Source: Candidatus Palauibacter rhopaloidicola (GTDB lineage Bacteria; Gemmatimonadota; Gemmatimonadetes; Palauibacterales; Palauibacteraceae). From it: a stretch of DNA of 64,000 nt. The number at the start of each line of letters is the position of its first letter. Within the stretch, counting starts at the first letter, position 1. Made by a program: the position numbers and the translations under genes. The DNA is taken from NCBI GenBank assembly GCA_026914155.1, contig JAPPGH010000054.1, forward strand, positions 124,001 through 188,000, written 5' to 3'. The notes below the pieces were generated by a model. That model was given only the letters and a program-made list of their open reading frames with translations, did not search any database and was not told where the DNA came from. Positions 36,782-45,400 of the stretch are shown here, in pieces.

Positions 36782-38293
36782 TCAGCGCTGCTTGTCGCGC
36801 AAGCGCAGACGGGTGTTATGGGCCTCCATGTGGGTCCGTAGCATCTGCTCCGCCTCCTCGCGCGTGATCTCGCCTGCCTCGACAGCCGTGTGGAGCCGGC
36901 GGACCTCCATGGCGAGCTCTGTGGTGAACTCCTCCAGCTTGGGAGTCAACTCCCCGATGCGCTCCATGACGCCTTCAAGGCTCAACCAAAGACCCCTCGG
37001 GATCGCCTCTTTCGTGATTTCGCCCGATTGCAGGTGCCCATCGAGCCTCTCGCGCACCATTTCGACCTCGCGCTTGGCGCGCTCGAGGCGCTCGACCGTT
37101 GCGCGGATTCGCGCCTTGGCTTCCGGGTCCAGCGCGAGCGCCTGGAAGATCCCGTCTTCGTCTACGTATCCGAAGCCTGCTTCCGGATCGACCGCCCATT
37201 TCCCCGTGTGGACCCGGTAGGTTCCATCTTCGTCTACGTACCTGATCTCCGCTTCCATACCGACCGCTGCTTCCCGGCCGGCGGCAGGCCCGGAGCCGCT
37301 GGCGCCCTCCACGCTGACGACGCCTTCCGAACCGACAACTCCCTCCAGACGCGAGGCGCGCTCGGGCTCGGTCGGGCTCTGCGGGATCGGGGTGTCGCAG
37401 GCCAGGGCGAACAGGCCCAATCCGGCTGCGGCGGTGAGGAGGGACGCCCGGATTCGGGGCTTCTTCGTCGCGGTCCTGATCATCATGAGTCTCCTTTCGA
37501 TTACCGGGTGGCCGCCGCGGATAAGGGCTGGCACCGGATCCGGCGTCCGCCGGCACCCGGCGGCGACCGTCAAGAGAAGGCGCGCGTAGCTTCGCGCGGA
37601 GGCGCCGCGGTCCAGCACACGGCGGTCGCAGTCCCCTTCCACGGCGAGCCGGAGCCGGGCGAGCGACCACCAGACCGCCGGATTCCAGGGCGAGAGCGCC
37701 GCGAGCAGAAACCCCGCCGCCAGGAGCACCGGGTCGCGCGCCCGCACGTGCTCCCGTTCGTGCAGCACGACCATCTCGAGTTCCTTCTCGCCGAGGCCGA
37801 AGGCCCACGACGGGAGGACGATGCGGGACCGGATCAGCCCCACGACGGCCGGCCCGAACCGCTTCGAGCGCAGCACTTCCTCTCCGCAGGCGTCCCGAGG
37901 CTCCCACGTCGCGCGCAGACGCCGCAGCCGGAGGCAGATCAGGGCAAAGAGGAGGACGACGAGGATGGATCCCGCGACCCAGAGGGCCCCGAGGGAGTCC
38001 TCGATCCCGATTCCCGCTAGAAAGCTCTCCCCCTGCGCGGGAACCGGGGGCGCCGCCGCTCCGAGCTCGTACAGGGTGCCGACGGGGAGGGCGAAGGGTC
38101 CGGGACCGTCCGCGGCTGCCGCGGCCGGAAGGAGCCGGGGAAGAAACGGCGCCAGCGCGCCGACGCCGAGGGCACCGAGCCAGACCCAGCGGGTCGGCCG
38201 CCCGTGGGTCCGGAGACCCCGGTCGAGGCACCACGCGGCTCCGGCGACGAGGACCGCGACGATCAGCCCGTACATCATCGTGGCCAGCGTCAT
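36782..38293 (-). CDS. BlaR1-like M56 membrane metallopeptidase sensor
   Basis: 503 residues. N-terminal transmembrane helices near residues 4-22, 36-56 and 104-120. Zinc-protease motif HEREH at 178-182 with a downstream AVEGDCD as third-ligand region, then a transmembrane/lipobox-like segment (LGLFALACDTP) and a C-terminal domain of about 200 residues with two VDEDG repeats and a long charged helical tail. No penicillin-binding sensor domain is present, so the signal is probably not a beta-lactam. In such pairs the M56 protein cleaves the BlaI repressor. Overlaps blaI-like gene (ATGA). Confidence 0.87.
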   Translation of the reverse strand: MTLATMMYGLIVAVLVAGAAWCLDRGLRTHGRPTRWVWLGALGVGALAPFLPRLLPAAAAADGPGPFALPVGTLYELGAAAPPVPAQGESFLAGIGIEDSLGALWVAGSILVVLLFALICLRLRRLRATWEPRDACGEEVLRSKRFGPAVVGLIRSRIVLPSWAFGLGEKELEMVVLHEREHVRARDPVLLAAGFLLAALSPWNPAVWWSLARLRLAVEGDCDRRVLDRGASARSYARLLLTVAAGCRRTPDPVPALIRGGHPVIERRLMMIRTATKKPRIRASLLTAAAGLGLFALACDTPIPQSPTEPERASRLEGVVGSEGVVSVEGASGSGPAAGREAAVGMEAEIRYVDEDGTYRVHTGKWAVDPEAGFGYVDEDGIFQALALDPEAKARIRATVERLERAKREVEMVRERLDGHLQSGEITKEAIPRGLWLSLEGVMERIGELTPKLEEFTTELAMEVRRLHTAVEAGEITREEAEQMLRTHMEAHNTRLRLRDKQR

Positions 38294-38664
38294 GACTCGC
38301 TCTCCTCCAGTTCATCGAGGATCCGCCGCATGCGCTCGAGTTCCTCCGGCGACACTTCCCGGCCCGAGATGAGCTGGGCGAGGACGAGTTCCGCCGACCC
38401 GCCGAAGATCTTGTCCCGTATCCGGGCCAGAGCCGTCTCCCCGGCCGTCTCGGACGCGACGAGCGGGAAGTAGCGATACGCCCGGCCCTCCGCCTCGTGC
38501 CGGACGGCGCCCTTCTTCTCCAGGATCTGGAGGATCTTGAGAACGGTCGTGTAGCCGACCTCGTCCTCGAGCGCGTCCATGACCTCGCTTACGGAGCCGG
38601 ACCCGCGGCGCCACAGGACGCTCATGATGTCCAGCTCCCGGTCGCTGAATGTCGGATCCCTCAA
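38290..38664 (-). CDS. BlaI/MecI/CopY-family transcriptional repressor
   Basis: 124-residue winged-helix repressor: FSDRELDIMSVLWRRGSGSV, then GYTTVLKILQILEKKGAVRH (recognition helix) and a dimerisation tail. TTG at 38664 is the start, immediately after GGAGGAGGTGAAG; longer extensions in this frame run over the divergent gene and are not real. It is expected to bind its own promoter region, where two palindromes lie at 38704-38717 and 38751-38764. Coupled to the M56 sensor. Confidence 0.9.
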   Translation of the reverse strand: MRDPTFSDRELDIMSVLWRRGSGSVSEVMDALEDEVGYTTVLKILQILEKKGAVRHEAEGRAYRYFPLVASETAGETALARIRDKIFGGSAELVLAQLISGREVSPEELERMRRILDELEESES

Positions 38665-38703
38665 GGCTTCACCTCCTCCTGGCAACGTCCCCGCCCAAGA
38701 ATT

Positions 38704-38717
38704 ACGAACATCTTCGT
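38704..38717. promoter_or_regulatory. Operator-like palindrome 1 upstream of BlaI gene
   Basis: ACGAACATCTTCGT, a 14-bp inverted repeat with one mismatch pair relative to the second copy 47 bases away. It lies 40 bases upstream of the blaI-like TTG. Position and pairing fit autorepression by a BlaI dimer (inference). Confidence 0.6.
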
Positions 38718-38750
38718 ACGAAAGGATACGTGGTCCGGCCCGCCATGTCA

Positions 38751-38764
38751 ACGAAGATCTTCGT
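38751..38764. promoter_or_regulatory. Operator-like palindrome 2 upstream of BlaI gene
   Basis: ACGAAGATCTTCGT, a perfect 14-bp palindrome, repeated nearly exactly at 38704. The shared downstream TACG extends each site. Located between the divergent blaI-like and aconitase X genes, so it could also affect the latter. Confidence 0.62.
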
Positions 38765-38883
38765 ACGTGCGCCGGCCCTTGTGAATCGGCGCCGGCCGAC
38801 CGAGCCTCCCGGAACGACTCCTTCCTTCGACAAGAACGCCTCCGACGAGGCTGCATCCAACGAGGAGCCAACCCGCAGCGGCC

Positions 38884-40200
38884 ATGGACCTGACCCGAGA
38901 CGAGCGAGCGATCCTCGATGGGAGCCGGGGGGAGATTCCCCGCAAGCTCCTCCTCACCATGGTCCGCTTCGGCGAGGCGATGGATGCGGAGCGGCTCGTG
39001 CCGGTGGAGGGACCCGGGCACCTCGTGATCCCGGAGTCCAAGCCCGGGGTGGGGGCGCGGACGGAGTTTCTCGAGTCGCTCGTCGACGCCGGGGTCCGGG
39101 CCGCGCTCCCCTTCACGGCCGACCCGGCAACGATCCTCAACGAGACGCTGTCGGATCTGACGGACGAGCAGCGGGAGCGGCTCGCCCGCGCGTACCCGAT
39201 GGAGGTGCGCTACCGGGAGGCACTCACGAAGCTGGGGCTGCGCGACGCGGGCGGCCTGACCTGCACGCCGTGGTTCGAGGAGGTGGCGAACCGGCCTTCG
39301 TACGACCAGATCGTGGCGTGGGCGGAGTCCTCCGCGGTGGTGTACGCGAACTCCGTCATCGGCGCGCGCACGCACCGGAACCCCGGGATCATCGATCTCA
39401 TCTCCAACGTCGTCGGCAAGACGCCGCTCGCCGGCCTGCTGACCGACGAGGGACGGCGCGCGAGCTGGCTCGTCGAGGTCGAGGCGGCGGGACCGATCAA
39501 CGGCCAGGTGCTCGGCTATCTGATCGGGCGCGAGGTCGGGGACGGGATCCCGTGGGTGACGGGGCTCGCGGACATGCTCGAGGGCGGCGAACACCCGGCG
39601 AGCGGGAAGTTCCTGCGCGACTTCGGGACGAACGCCTCCGTGGGGGGCGGGGTCGGCCTCTTCCACGTGGAGGGCGTCACCGTGGAGGCGAAGCGGTACG
39701 GCCGGCGGCTCATCCGCGACGACGCCCACCGGCTGACGATCGACGCGGGGGAGATCGAGTCGGTCGGGGCGTCGCTGCGGGCGGACCGCCCGGTCGAGGA
39801 GCTGCGGCCGAACAAGGTCCTGCTCGGCTGCCCGCACCTCACCTACGACCAGCTCTGCGCGTGGACCGATGCGGTGGAGAGCGGACTCGCGCGCGCCGGA
39901 CGCGATCGCCTCGCGGTGGAGACGGTGTTCGTCGCGGCCCCCGACGTGGTGTCCCGCTTCCGCGCCGAACATCCGGGCTTCGCGGCCCTCGCCCTCGCGG
40001 GAGGGCACGTGGGTTCCTTCTGCCTCGAGGCGTTCATGCAGGACCCGATCCTCGCGCCCGCCTGCGTCGTCACGAACTCGAACAAGCTCCGCTACTACAG
40101 CCGCAACGTGTACATGCTCGACGACGAGGCGCTCCTCCGGGTGATGGTGACGGGGGGCACGGGAGCCGCTGCCGGGGGCTCCGACGGGGGGCACGCCTGA
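38884..40200 (+). CDS. Aconitase X catalytic (large) subunit, DUF521
   Basis: 438 residues with family blocks ILDGSRGEIPRKLLLTMVRFGEAM, YANSVIGARTHRNPGI, GREVGDGIPWVTGL and LGCPHLTYDQL. Bacterial aconitase X proteins include cis-3-hydroxy-L-proline dehydratase; archaeal ones dehydrate phosphomevalonate (family knowledge). An iron-sulfur cluster and two subunits form the active enzyme. The stop shares one base with the start of the small subunit (TGATG). Confidence 0.9.
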   Translation: MDLTRDERAILDGSRGEIPRKLLLTMVRFGEAMDAERLVPVEGPGHLVIPESKPGVGARTEFLESLVDAGVRAALPFTADPATILNETLSDLTDEQRERLARAYPMEVRYREALTKLGLRDAGGLTCTPWFEEVANRPSYDQIVAWAESSAVVYANSVIGARTHRNPGIIDLISNVVGKTPLAGLLTDEGRRASWLVEVEAAGPINGQVLGYLIGREVGDGIPWVTGLADMLEGGEHPASGKFLRDFGTNASVGGGVGLFHVEGVTVEAKRYGRRLIRDDAHRLTIDAGEIESVGASLRADRPVEELRPNKVLLGCPHLTYDQLCAWTDAVESGLARAGRDRLAVETVFVAAPDVVSRFRAEHPGFAALALAGGHVGSFCLEAFMQDPILAPACVVTNSNKLRYYSRNVYMLDDEALLRVMVTGGTGAAAGGSDGGHA

Positions 40201-40637
40201 TGCCCCGGCTCCGGGGCCGGGCGGTCATAGGCGGAGAGATCGCGGCGCCCGCCGCCGTGTCCCGCGTCGGGTTCAACCCCTTCGCGAGCTTCTGCGACCA
40301 GTTCGACGGCGGGATCGACACGGCGGTGTGCGGGGATCCGCAGAACACCGAACTCTTCGGCGCGCCCCTCACCGGGCGGATCGTCCTCGCGCCCTTCTGC
40401 GTCGGTTCGACGTCGGCCGGGCCCTGCTGGGAGCGCATCGCGGAACTCGGCCTCGCCCCCGCCGCACTCCTCCTGCCCGGGGACGTGGATCCGCTCACGG
40501 CCGGAGGTCTCATCCTGGCCGATGTCTGGCTCGACACGCCGATCGTGTGCGTGGACCGGCTGGGGCCCGAACTGCTCGACCGGGTCGAGACCGGCGACGA
40601 ACTGCGCGTCGGCCGCGACGGCGTGGTGGCCTGGTAG
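40200..40637 (+). CDS. Aconitase X swivel (small) subunit, DUF126
   Basis: 145 residues: GFNPFASFCDQFDGGIDTAV, IVLAPFCVGSTSAGPCWERI and a C-terminal VDRLGPELLDRVETGDELRV. This is the swivel domain that covers the aconitase X active site; conserved Cys and Ser in CVGSTSAGPC fit the family. Separate large and small genes are the bacterial two-gene form. Coupled to the large subunit. Confidence 0.9.
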   Translation: MPRLRGRAVIGGEIAAPAAVSRVGFNPFASFCDQFDGGIDTAVCGDPQNTELFGAPLTGRIVLAPFCVGSTSAGPCWERIAELGLAPAALLLPGDVDPLTAGGLILADVWLDTPIVCVDRLGPELLDRVETGDELRVGRDGVVAW

Positions 40638-40670
40638 CGGTCCGCCCTCAGCCGTCGGGCGCCCGCCGAG

Positions 40671-41567
40671 TCAGTCGCCGGAGTCTGTGAGCCAGCCCTC
40701 CCGCTCGAAGGCGGGCGAAGGGTAGGTGTAGAACCCCTCCCCCGACTTCACGCCCAGTTCCCCGCGCTCGACCATCCGGTCGAGGAAGTCGGGCGGCTTG
40801 TCGGACGGGTCTCCGGAGACCTTGTAGTACACGTTCTCGATGTCGCGTACGACATCGAGTCCGACCACGTCCATGAGTCCGCACGGCCCAATCGGCGTGC
40901 CCCAGTCGAGCATCCACGCCCGGTCGATCTCTTCGGCGCTCAGGTACCCGCCGGCGATCAGGTGTAGCGACTCCTTCTTGATGGCGCGCCAGATCCGGTT
41001 CGTGGGATAGCCCTGGATCTCGCGGCGGGCGACGATCGGCACCAGGCCGAGTTGGCGCAGGAACCGCTTCGCCGCTTCGGTCGTCGCGGGATCAGTGCCG
41101 GGGTGTCCCATGACCTCGACCTTGATATCCTCCGGCGGGCCGAAGTTCATGTTCGTGAAGCGCCCGGGACGGCCCGTCGACTCCGCCAGCCACGAACCCG
41201 GCAGCGAGGAGGTGTTGGAGGCGATGAACGCATCCGCCGGCGCCGCCGCGCCGATCTGCCCGAGGACGACGCGTTTCAGTTCCAGGTCTTCGTGGACCGT
41301 CTCGATGACCCAGTCCGCCTCCCGCACGCATTCGTCGGGATCCCGGCACGCCTCCACGAGCCCATGTGTCGCCCCGGGCCCGTCCCCTTCGTCCGCGGTC
41401 TCGAGCAGCGCGCGCACGGCAACCAGCGCCCCGGAGAGCGCCTCTTCCGAGATGTCGTACAGCCGCGCGCGCACCCCCCGCGCCGCGCAGCCGTAGGCGA
41501 TCCGCCGTCCCATCGTTCCCGCGCCGATGATGGCTACGGTCCTTGCGACGCTTTCCGTGCCGGACAT
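40671..41567 (-). CDS. 3-hydroxyacyl-CoA dehydrogenase-family NAD-dependent enzyme
   Basis: 298 residues. Rossmann motif VAIIGAGTMGRRIA, mid-domain VIETVHEDLELKRVVLGQI and SNTSSLPGSWLAES, and the C-terminal domain with GYPTNRIWRAIKKESLHL and PCGLMDVVGLDV. The catalytic His of the classic family lies in a HP pair; here GHPGTDPAT follows FGPPEDIKVEV. The substrate may be a hydroxyacyl-CoA or another 3-hydroxy acid. Convergent with aconitase X and divergent from BKACE. Confidence 0.88.
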   Translation of the reverse strand: MSGTESVARTVAIIGAGTMGRRIAYGCAARGVRARLYDISEEALSGALVAVRALLETADEGDGPGATHGLVEACRDPDECVREADWVIETVHEDLELKRVVLGQIGAAAPADAFIASNTSSLPGSWLAESTGRPGRFTNMNFGPPEDIKVEVMGHPGTDPATTEAAKRFLRQLGLVPIVARREIQGYPTNRIWRAIKKESLHLIAGGYLSAEEIDRAWMLDWGTPIGPCGLMDVVGLDVVRDIENVYYKVSGDPSDKPPDFLDRMVERGELGVKSGEGFYTYPSPAFEREGWLTDSGD

Positions 41568-41667
41568 GGCATCCTCTTGTGAATCGGTGTGAGATGATCA
41601 AGGCTCCCCGAGGACCGGGAACAACCTCCCGAGACCATAACCGCCTTCACAACCTTCCGAGGAGCAG

Positions 41668-42627
41668 ATGACCAGAACCTGGAACTACGGCGACCCCTAC
41701 GCCTACATGGACAGGGTCGCCGGCGGCATGCCCCCCGTCATCATCTGTCTGGCGGCGAACGGCGGCATCCAGGGCAAGGAGTATAACGACGCCCTCCCGG
41801 AGACGTCCGAGGAACTGGCCGAATCCGTCGGCGAAGCATACGACGCGGGCGCCTCGATGGTGCACATCCACGCCCGCAACCCCGAGACGCTGTGGAAGGG
41901 AGCGACAACGACGGAGGTGTGGCTCGAGGCGAACCGCCGCCTGCGCGAGCGCTGCCCCGAGATCATCATCAACAACACGACCGGCGGCGACCTGTGGATG
42001 GACGATGAACAGCGCCTGTCCTGCCTCGACGCCAACCCCGAGGTCGCGTCGCTGAACCTCGCCCCGGACATGGGCAAGTTCAAACTCAAGCCGCGCGGGG
42101 AGGAGTACACGCACCCCCGTCCCGCGATCGACTTCGACGACTGCACGCCGTTCTCCTACAAGCAGATCGCGCACTTCGCCGCGGAGATGAAGGCGCGCGG
42201 CATCAAGCCCGAACTCGAGACGTACCACCCGGGCTGCGGGTGGGTGATCCGGGACCTGATGGCGCAGGGCCTCATCGAACCGCCCTACTGGGTCCAGACC
42301 GTGATGGGCTACCAGACGTCGAGCTGGCCCACCGTCGACAACGTCGTGAACATGGTCCGCGAGTTCCCGGAGGGCTCCGTCTGGCTGTGCTCCGGCATTG
42401 GGCCGCACCAGCTTCCGATGACCACGCTCGCCACGCTCATGGGAGGACATGTCCGCGTCGGCCTGGAGGACAACATCTACTACCGCCGCGGCCAGAAGGT
42501 GGCGAGCAACCGCCAGCTCGTGGAGCGCGCCGTCCGGATCGCGCACGAGCTGAACCGCGAGGTCGCCACGCCCGCGCAGGCGCGCGAAATACTCGGGCTT
42601 TCCCCGACTCCGTCACAGTACGGCTGA
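41668..42627 (+). CDS. Beta-keto acid cleavage enzyme (BKACE, DUF849)
   Basis: 319 residues of the 3-keto-5-aminohexanoate cleavage family. The zinc-site block is SMVHIHARNPETLW; GCGWVIRDLMAQG and SGIGPHQLPMTTLATLMGGHVRVGLEDNIYY are later conserved blocks. BKACEs transfer an acetyl-type unit from acetyl-CoA to a beta-keto acid, giving a CoA ester and acetoacetate; the substrate of this one is unknown. The ATG at 41668 follows CGAGGAGCAG. It is followed five bases later by an APC permease gene, so the two are probably co-expressed. Confidence 0.9.
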   Translation: MTRTWNYGDPYAYMDRVAGGMPPVIICLAANGGIQGKEYNDALPETSEELAESVGEAYDAGASMVHIHARNPETLWKGATTTEVWLEANRRLRERCPEIIINNTTGGDLWMDDEQRLSCLDANPEVASLNLAPDMGKFKLKPRGEEYTHPRPAIDFDDCTPFSYKQIAHFAAEMKARGIKPELETYHPGCGWVIRDLMAQGLIEPPYWVQTVMGYQTSSWPTVDNVVNMVREFPEGSVWLCSGIGPHQLPMTTLATLMGGHVRVGLEDNIYYRRGQKVASNRQLVERAVRIAHELNREVATPAQAREILGLSPTPSQYG

Positions 42628-42631
42628 GCCC

Positions 42632-44110
42632 ATGACCGAGCCCACAACCAGGTCGGCGACCCCGGACGCAGGCGGCGAACGCGAGGTCCTCGGGCGAGGG
42701 ATCCGGCTCCGGTCGCTCTTCTCGCTCGCCTTCGGGACGATCATCGGCGTCGGCTGGATCACGGTCATGGGGGCGTGGCTTAGCGGCGCCGGCGCGATCG
42801 GCGCCATCATCGCGTTCGTGCTCGGCGGCCTCGGCATTCTCGCGATCGGGCTCTGCTACTCGGAGATGGCGGCCGCGTACCCGGTCACCGGCGGCGAGGT
42901 CGCGTACGTGTTCGAGGCGTGGGGAGCGCGCTGGAGTTTCGCCGCCGCGTGGTTCCTCGCCTTCTCCTACATCTTCACGACCTCCTTCGAGGCGATCTCC
43001 GTGGAATGGGTGGTGTCGGCCCTCGTCCCGGGGTTCGGCGGTCCGGTCATCTACACGCTGCTGGGGCAGGAGGTGCGGCTGTGGAGCCTCGCCCTCGGAC
43101 TCGCCGTGATGGCCGCGATCACATTCATCAACTATCGCGGCGGAAAGACGGCCGCCTGGTTCCAGGACCTGATGACGGCGGGACTCATCATCCTCACCCT
43201 CATCTTCGTCGTCGCGGGGGTCGTGGGCGGCAGCGTCGCGAACCTGGAGCCCATGTTCAGCGGGACGACGCCGGGGGCGGCCCTGGTCGGCGTGGGCATC
43301 GTGCTCGGGACCGCCGCGTTCTGGTTCGCCGGTTTCGACACGATTCCACAGGCGATGGAGGAGGTAGAGGAGGGCGCGAAGCTGCGGCTCCTGCCGCGCG
43401 TCATGGGCGCCTCGATCCTGTTCGCGCTCGTCTTCTACTGTCTCGTGATTCTGGCGACGGCCATGAGCATGCCCCGCGCGGAACTGCTCGCCTCCGAGCT
43501 TCCGGCCGCGGCGGCGATCGAAGCCGCCCTGGGCTCGCCGTTCCTGGGCCGGGTCGTGCTGTTCGCCGGACTCTGCGGGCTCATCACGACGTGGAACGCG
43601 ATCTTCTTCGCCTCCACGCGGATCGTCTTCGCCATGGCGCGCGCGCACATGATCCCCCACCGCCTCGCCAAGGTGCATGACCGCTACGGCTCACCGTCCG
43701 CCGCGGTCATCTTCGTGGCCGTCATGGGGAGCGTGGGGGCGCTGTTCGGCCGCAACGCCATCCTCGTCATCGTCGGAGGCGCCGCGATCTCGGCCATGAT
43801 CGTCTTCCTGGTCGTCGTGCTCGGGGTGCTGCGGCTGCGGAAGACGCGCCCCCACCACCCGCGTCCCTACACCGTGCCCGGCGGCCGGGGCTTCCTGTAT
43901 CTCAGCGCCGTCGTCGCGCTGGGGCTGCTCGGCGCTTCGATCTGGGAGCCCTTCCACGGGGCGGGCGGGCGGATCCCGGCCGAGTGGATCGTCCTCGTCG
44001 TGTGGGCGGCGCTGGGACTCGTCTTCTACCGCGCGGCCGCGCCCCTCCGCCGCGAGGTGAGCGCCCGGCAACTCCGCTGGCTCATCCTGAGCGACGAGGA
44101 TCCGGAATGA
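42632..44110 (+). CDS. APC-family permease
   Basis: 492 residues, about twelve transmembrane helices. The first helix carries GTIIGVGWITVMGAWL with the substrate-loop GxG. The sequence is only distantly like the other permease at 19462. Coupled upstream to BKACE (five-base gap) and downstream to the aminotransferase (ATGA), so it may import the substrate of that group. Confidence 0.9.
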   Translation: MTEPTTRSATPDAGGEREVLGRGIRLRSLFSLAFGTIIGVGWITVMGAWLSGAGAIGAIIAFVLGGLGILAIGLCYSEMAAAYPVTGGEVAYVFEAWGARWSFAAAWFLAFSYIFTTSFEAISVEWVVSALVPGFGGPVIYTLLGQEVRLWSLALGLAVMAAITFINYRGGKTAAWFQDLMTAGLIILTLIFVVAGVVGGSVANLEPMFSGTTPGAALVGVGIVLGTAAFWFAGFDTIPQAMEEVEEGAKLRLLPRVMGASILFALVFYCLVILATAMSMPRAELLASELPAAAAIEAALGSPFLGRVVLFAGLCGLITTWNAIFFASTRIVFAMARAHMIPHRLAKVHDRYGSPSAAVIFVAVMGSVGALFGRNAILVIVGGAAISAMIVFLVVVLGVLRLRKTRPHHPRPYTVPGGRGFLYLSAVVALGLLGASIWEPFHGAGGRIPAEWIVLVVWAALGLVFYRAAAPLRREVSARQLRWLILSDEDPE

Positions 44111-45387
44111 ACACGACCCGACGCGGCTTCATCCGCCGGTCCGCGGGCGCGCTGGCGCTGGCCCCGATCGTGCCGGTGGGGCGGCTCGCCCTGCGCGCCG
44201 GGCGAGACAGCGCGCTGCCGCAAGAGGCGTGGGTGGCGCGGGCGCGCGCCGAGATCCCCGCCTCTACGGAGAGCCTGTACTTCCAGACGGGCGGGATCGG
44301 CCCGGCTCCGAACGCCGTCATCGACCACGTCCAGGAACGGCTCGCCTTCCAGAACCGGAGCCCGGCCGAGCCCCGCATCTCCGACGAGATGGCGGGGATC
44401 GAGCCCGACCTGCGGGCGCAACTGGCGCGCGTGTTCGGGGCCGGGACCGAGGAGGTCGCGCTCACGCACAGCACCTCCGAGGGGATCTCCATCGTCGCCT
44501 GGAGCCTGAACTGGCGGCCGGGAGACGAGGTCGTGATCTCCAACACGGAACACCCCGCCAACGTCGTCCCGTGGTACGTCCTCCGGGACCGGTTCGGGAT
44601 CGCGATCCGCGAGATCGACCTGAGTCCCGGAACCGGGCTCATCGACGAGGTTCGCGGCCAGCTCTCGGACCGCACGCGGATGGTGAGCATCAGCCACGTG
44701 TCGCGGAACAACGGACGAACGCTGCGGACGGACGAGTCCGCCGAACTGGGGGACTTGCTGCGCTCCCGCGGCGTGCGCTACCACCTCGACGGCGCGCAGG
44801 GCCCCGGCTGCGTACCGACCGACTTCCGCGCCCTCGGCTGCGACGGCTATTCGACCTGCGGCCACAAGTGGCTGCTCGGCCCCAAGGGCACGGGCGCGCT
44901 CTTCGTGCGCCGGGAGATGCTGGACGACGTGCGGCTCAGTTGGGCCGGTTCGCACAGCCACGCGACGATGGACTACGAGGGTGCGTACACCCTGCTCCCC
45001 AGCGCCGCGAGGTACGAGTTCGGCACCCGCGCGCTGGCGGACTTCGCCGGCTTCGCCCGCGCGGTGGAGTGGATGGAGGGTGTCGGCCTGGGGAAGATCG
45101 AAGAGCGAATCCAGTCGCTCGTCGACCACGCGATCGAAGTCGTGGACGCCACCGAGGGACTCGGCGTGTCGTCCCCGCGGGCGCGGGCGGACCGCTCGGG
45201 CGTGTTCGTGGTTCAACTCCCGGAGGGATGCGACGCCACGCAGCTCTACAACGATCTGCGCGAAGACGAGGGGATCCTCGCTTCCCCGGTCCGGGAGGAG
45301 CGCGACTTCCGGCTTTCCATCCACTTCTTCAACACCCGCGACGAGATCGATGCCGCCATCGCGGCCATCGCGGCGCGCTGCAACTGA
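44107..45387 (+). CDS. Tat-exported class V aminotransferase-fold PLP enzyme
   Basis: 426 residues. The N-terminus TTRRGFIRRSAGALALAP is a twin-arginine signal. The PLP site is complete: HLDGAQGPG (Asp228) and CGHKWLLGPKGTGALF (Lys254), with EHPANVVPWYVL and SHVSRNNGRTLRT as substrate and phosphate blocks. Resembles isopenicillin-N epimerase-like or cysteine-desulfurase-like members. The export signal points to a periplasmic enzyme, which must fold with PLP before Tat transport. Overlaps the permease by four bases and is convergent with an exported alanine racemase. Confidence 0.88.
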   Translation: MNTTRRGFIRRSAGALALAPIVPVGRLALRAGRDSALPQEAWVARARAEIPASTESLYFQTGGIGPAPNAVIDHVQERLAFQNRSPAEPRISDEMAGIEPDLRAQLARVFGAGTEEVALTHSTSEGISIVAWSLNWRPGDEVVISNTEHPANVVPWYVLRDRFGIAIREIDLSPGTGLIDEVRGQLSDRTRMVSISHVSRNNGRTLRTDESAELGDLLRSRGVRYHLDGAQGPGCVPTDFRALGCDGYSTCGHKWLLGPKGTGALFVRREMLDDVRLSWAGSHSHATMDYEGAYTLLPSAARYEFGTRALADFAGFARAVEWMEGVGLGKIEERIQSLVDHAIEVVDATEGLGVSSPRARADRSGVFVVQLPEGCDATQLYNDLREDEGILASPVREERDFRLSIHFFNTRDEIDAAIAAIAARCN

Positions 45388-45400
45388 CCGGGAGGCGTCT

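Noticed and set aside
38290-40194. 634-residue reading of the BlaI gene
   Set aside because: Only the last 124 residues match BlaI; the rest runs antisense to aconitase X. A TTG with a strong ribosome site fits.
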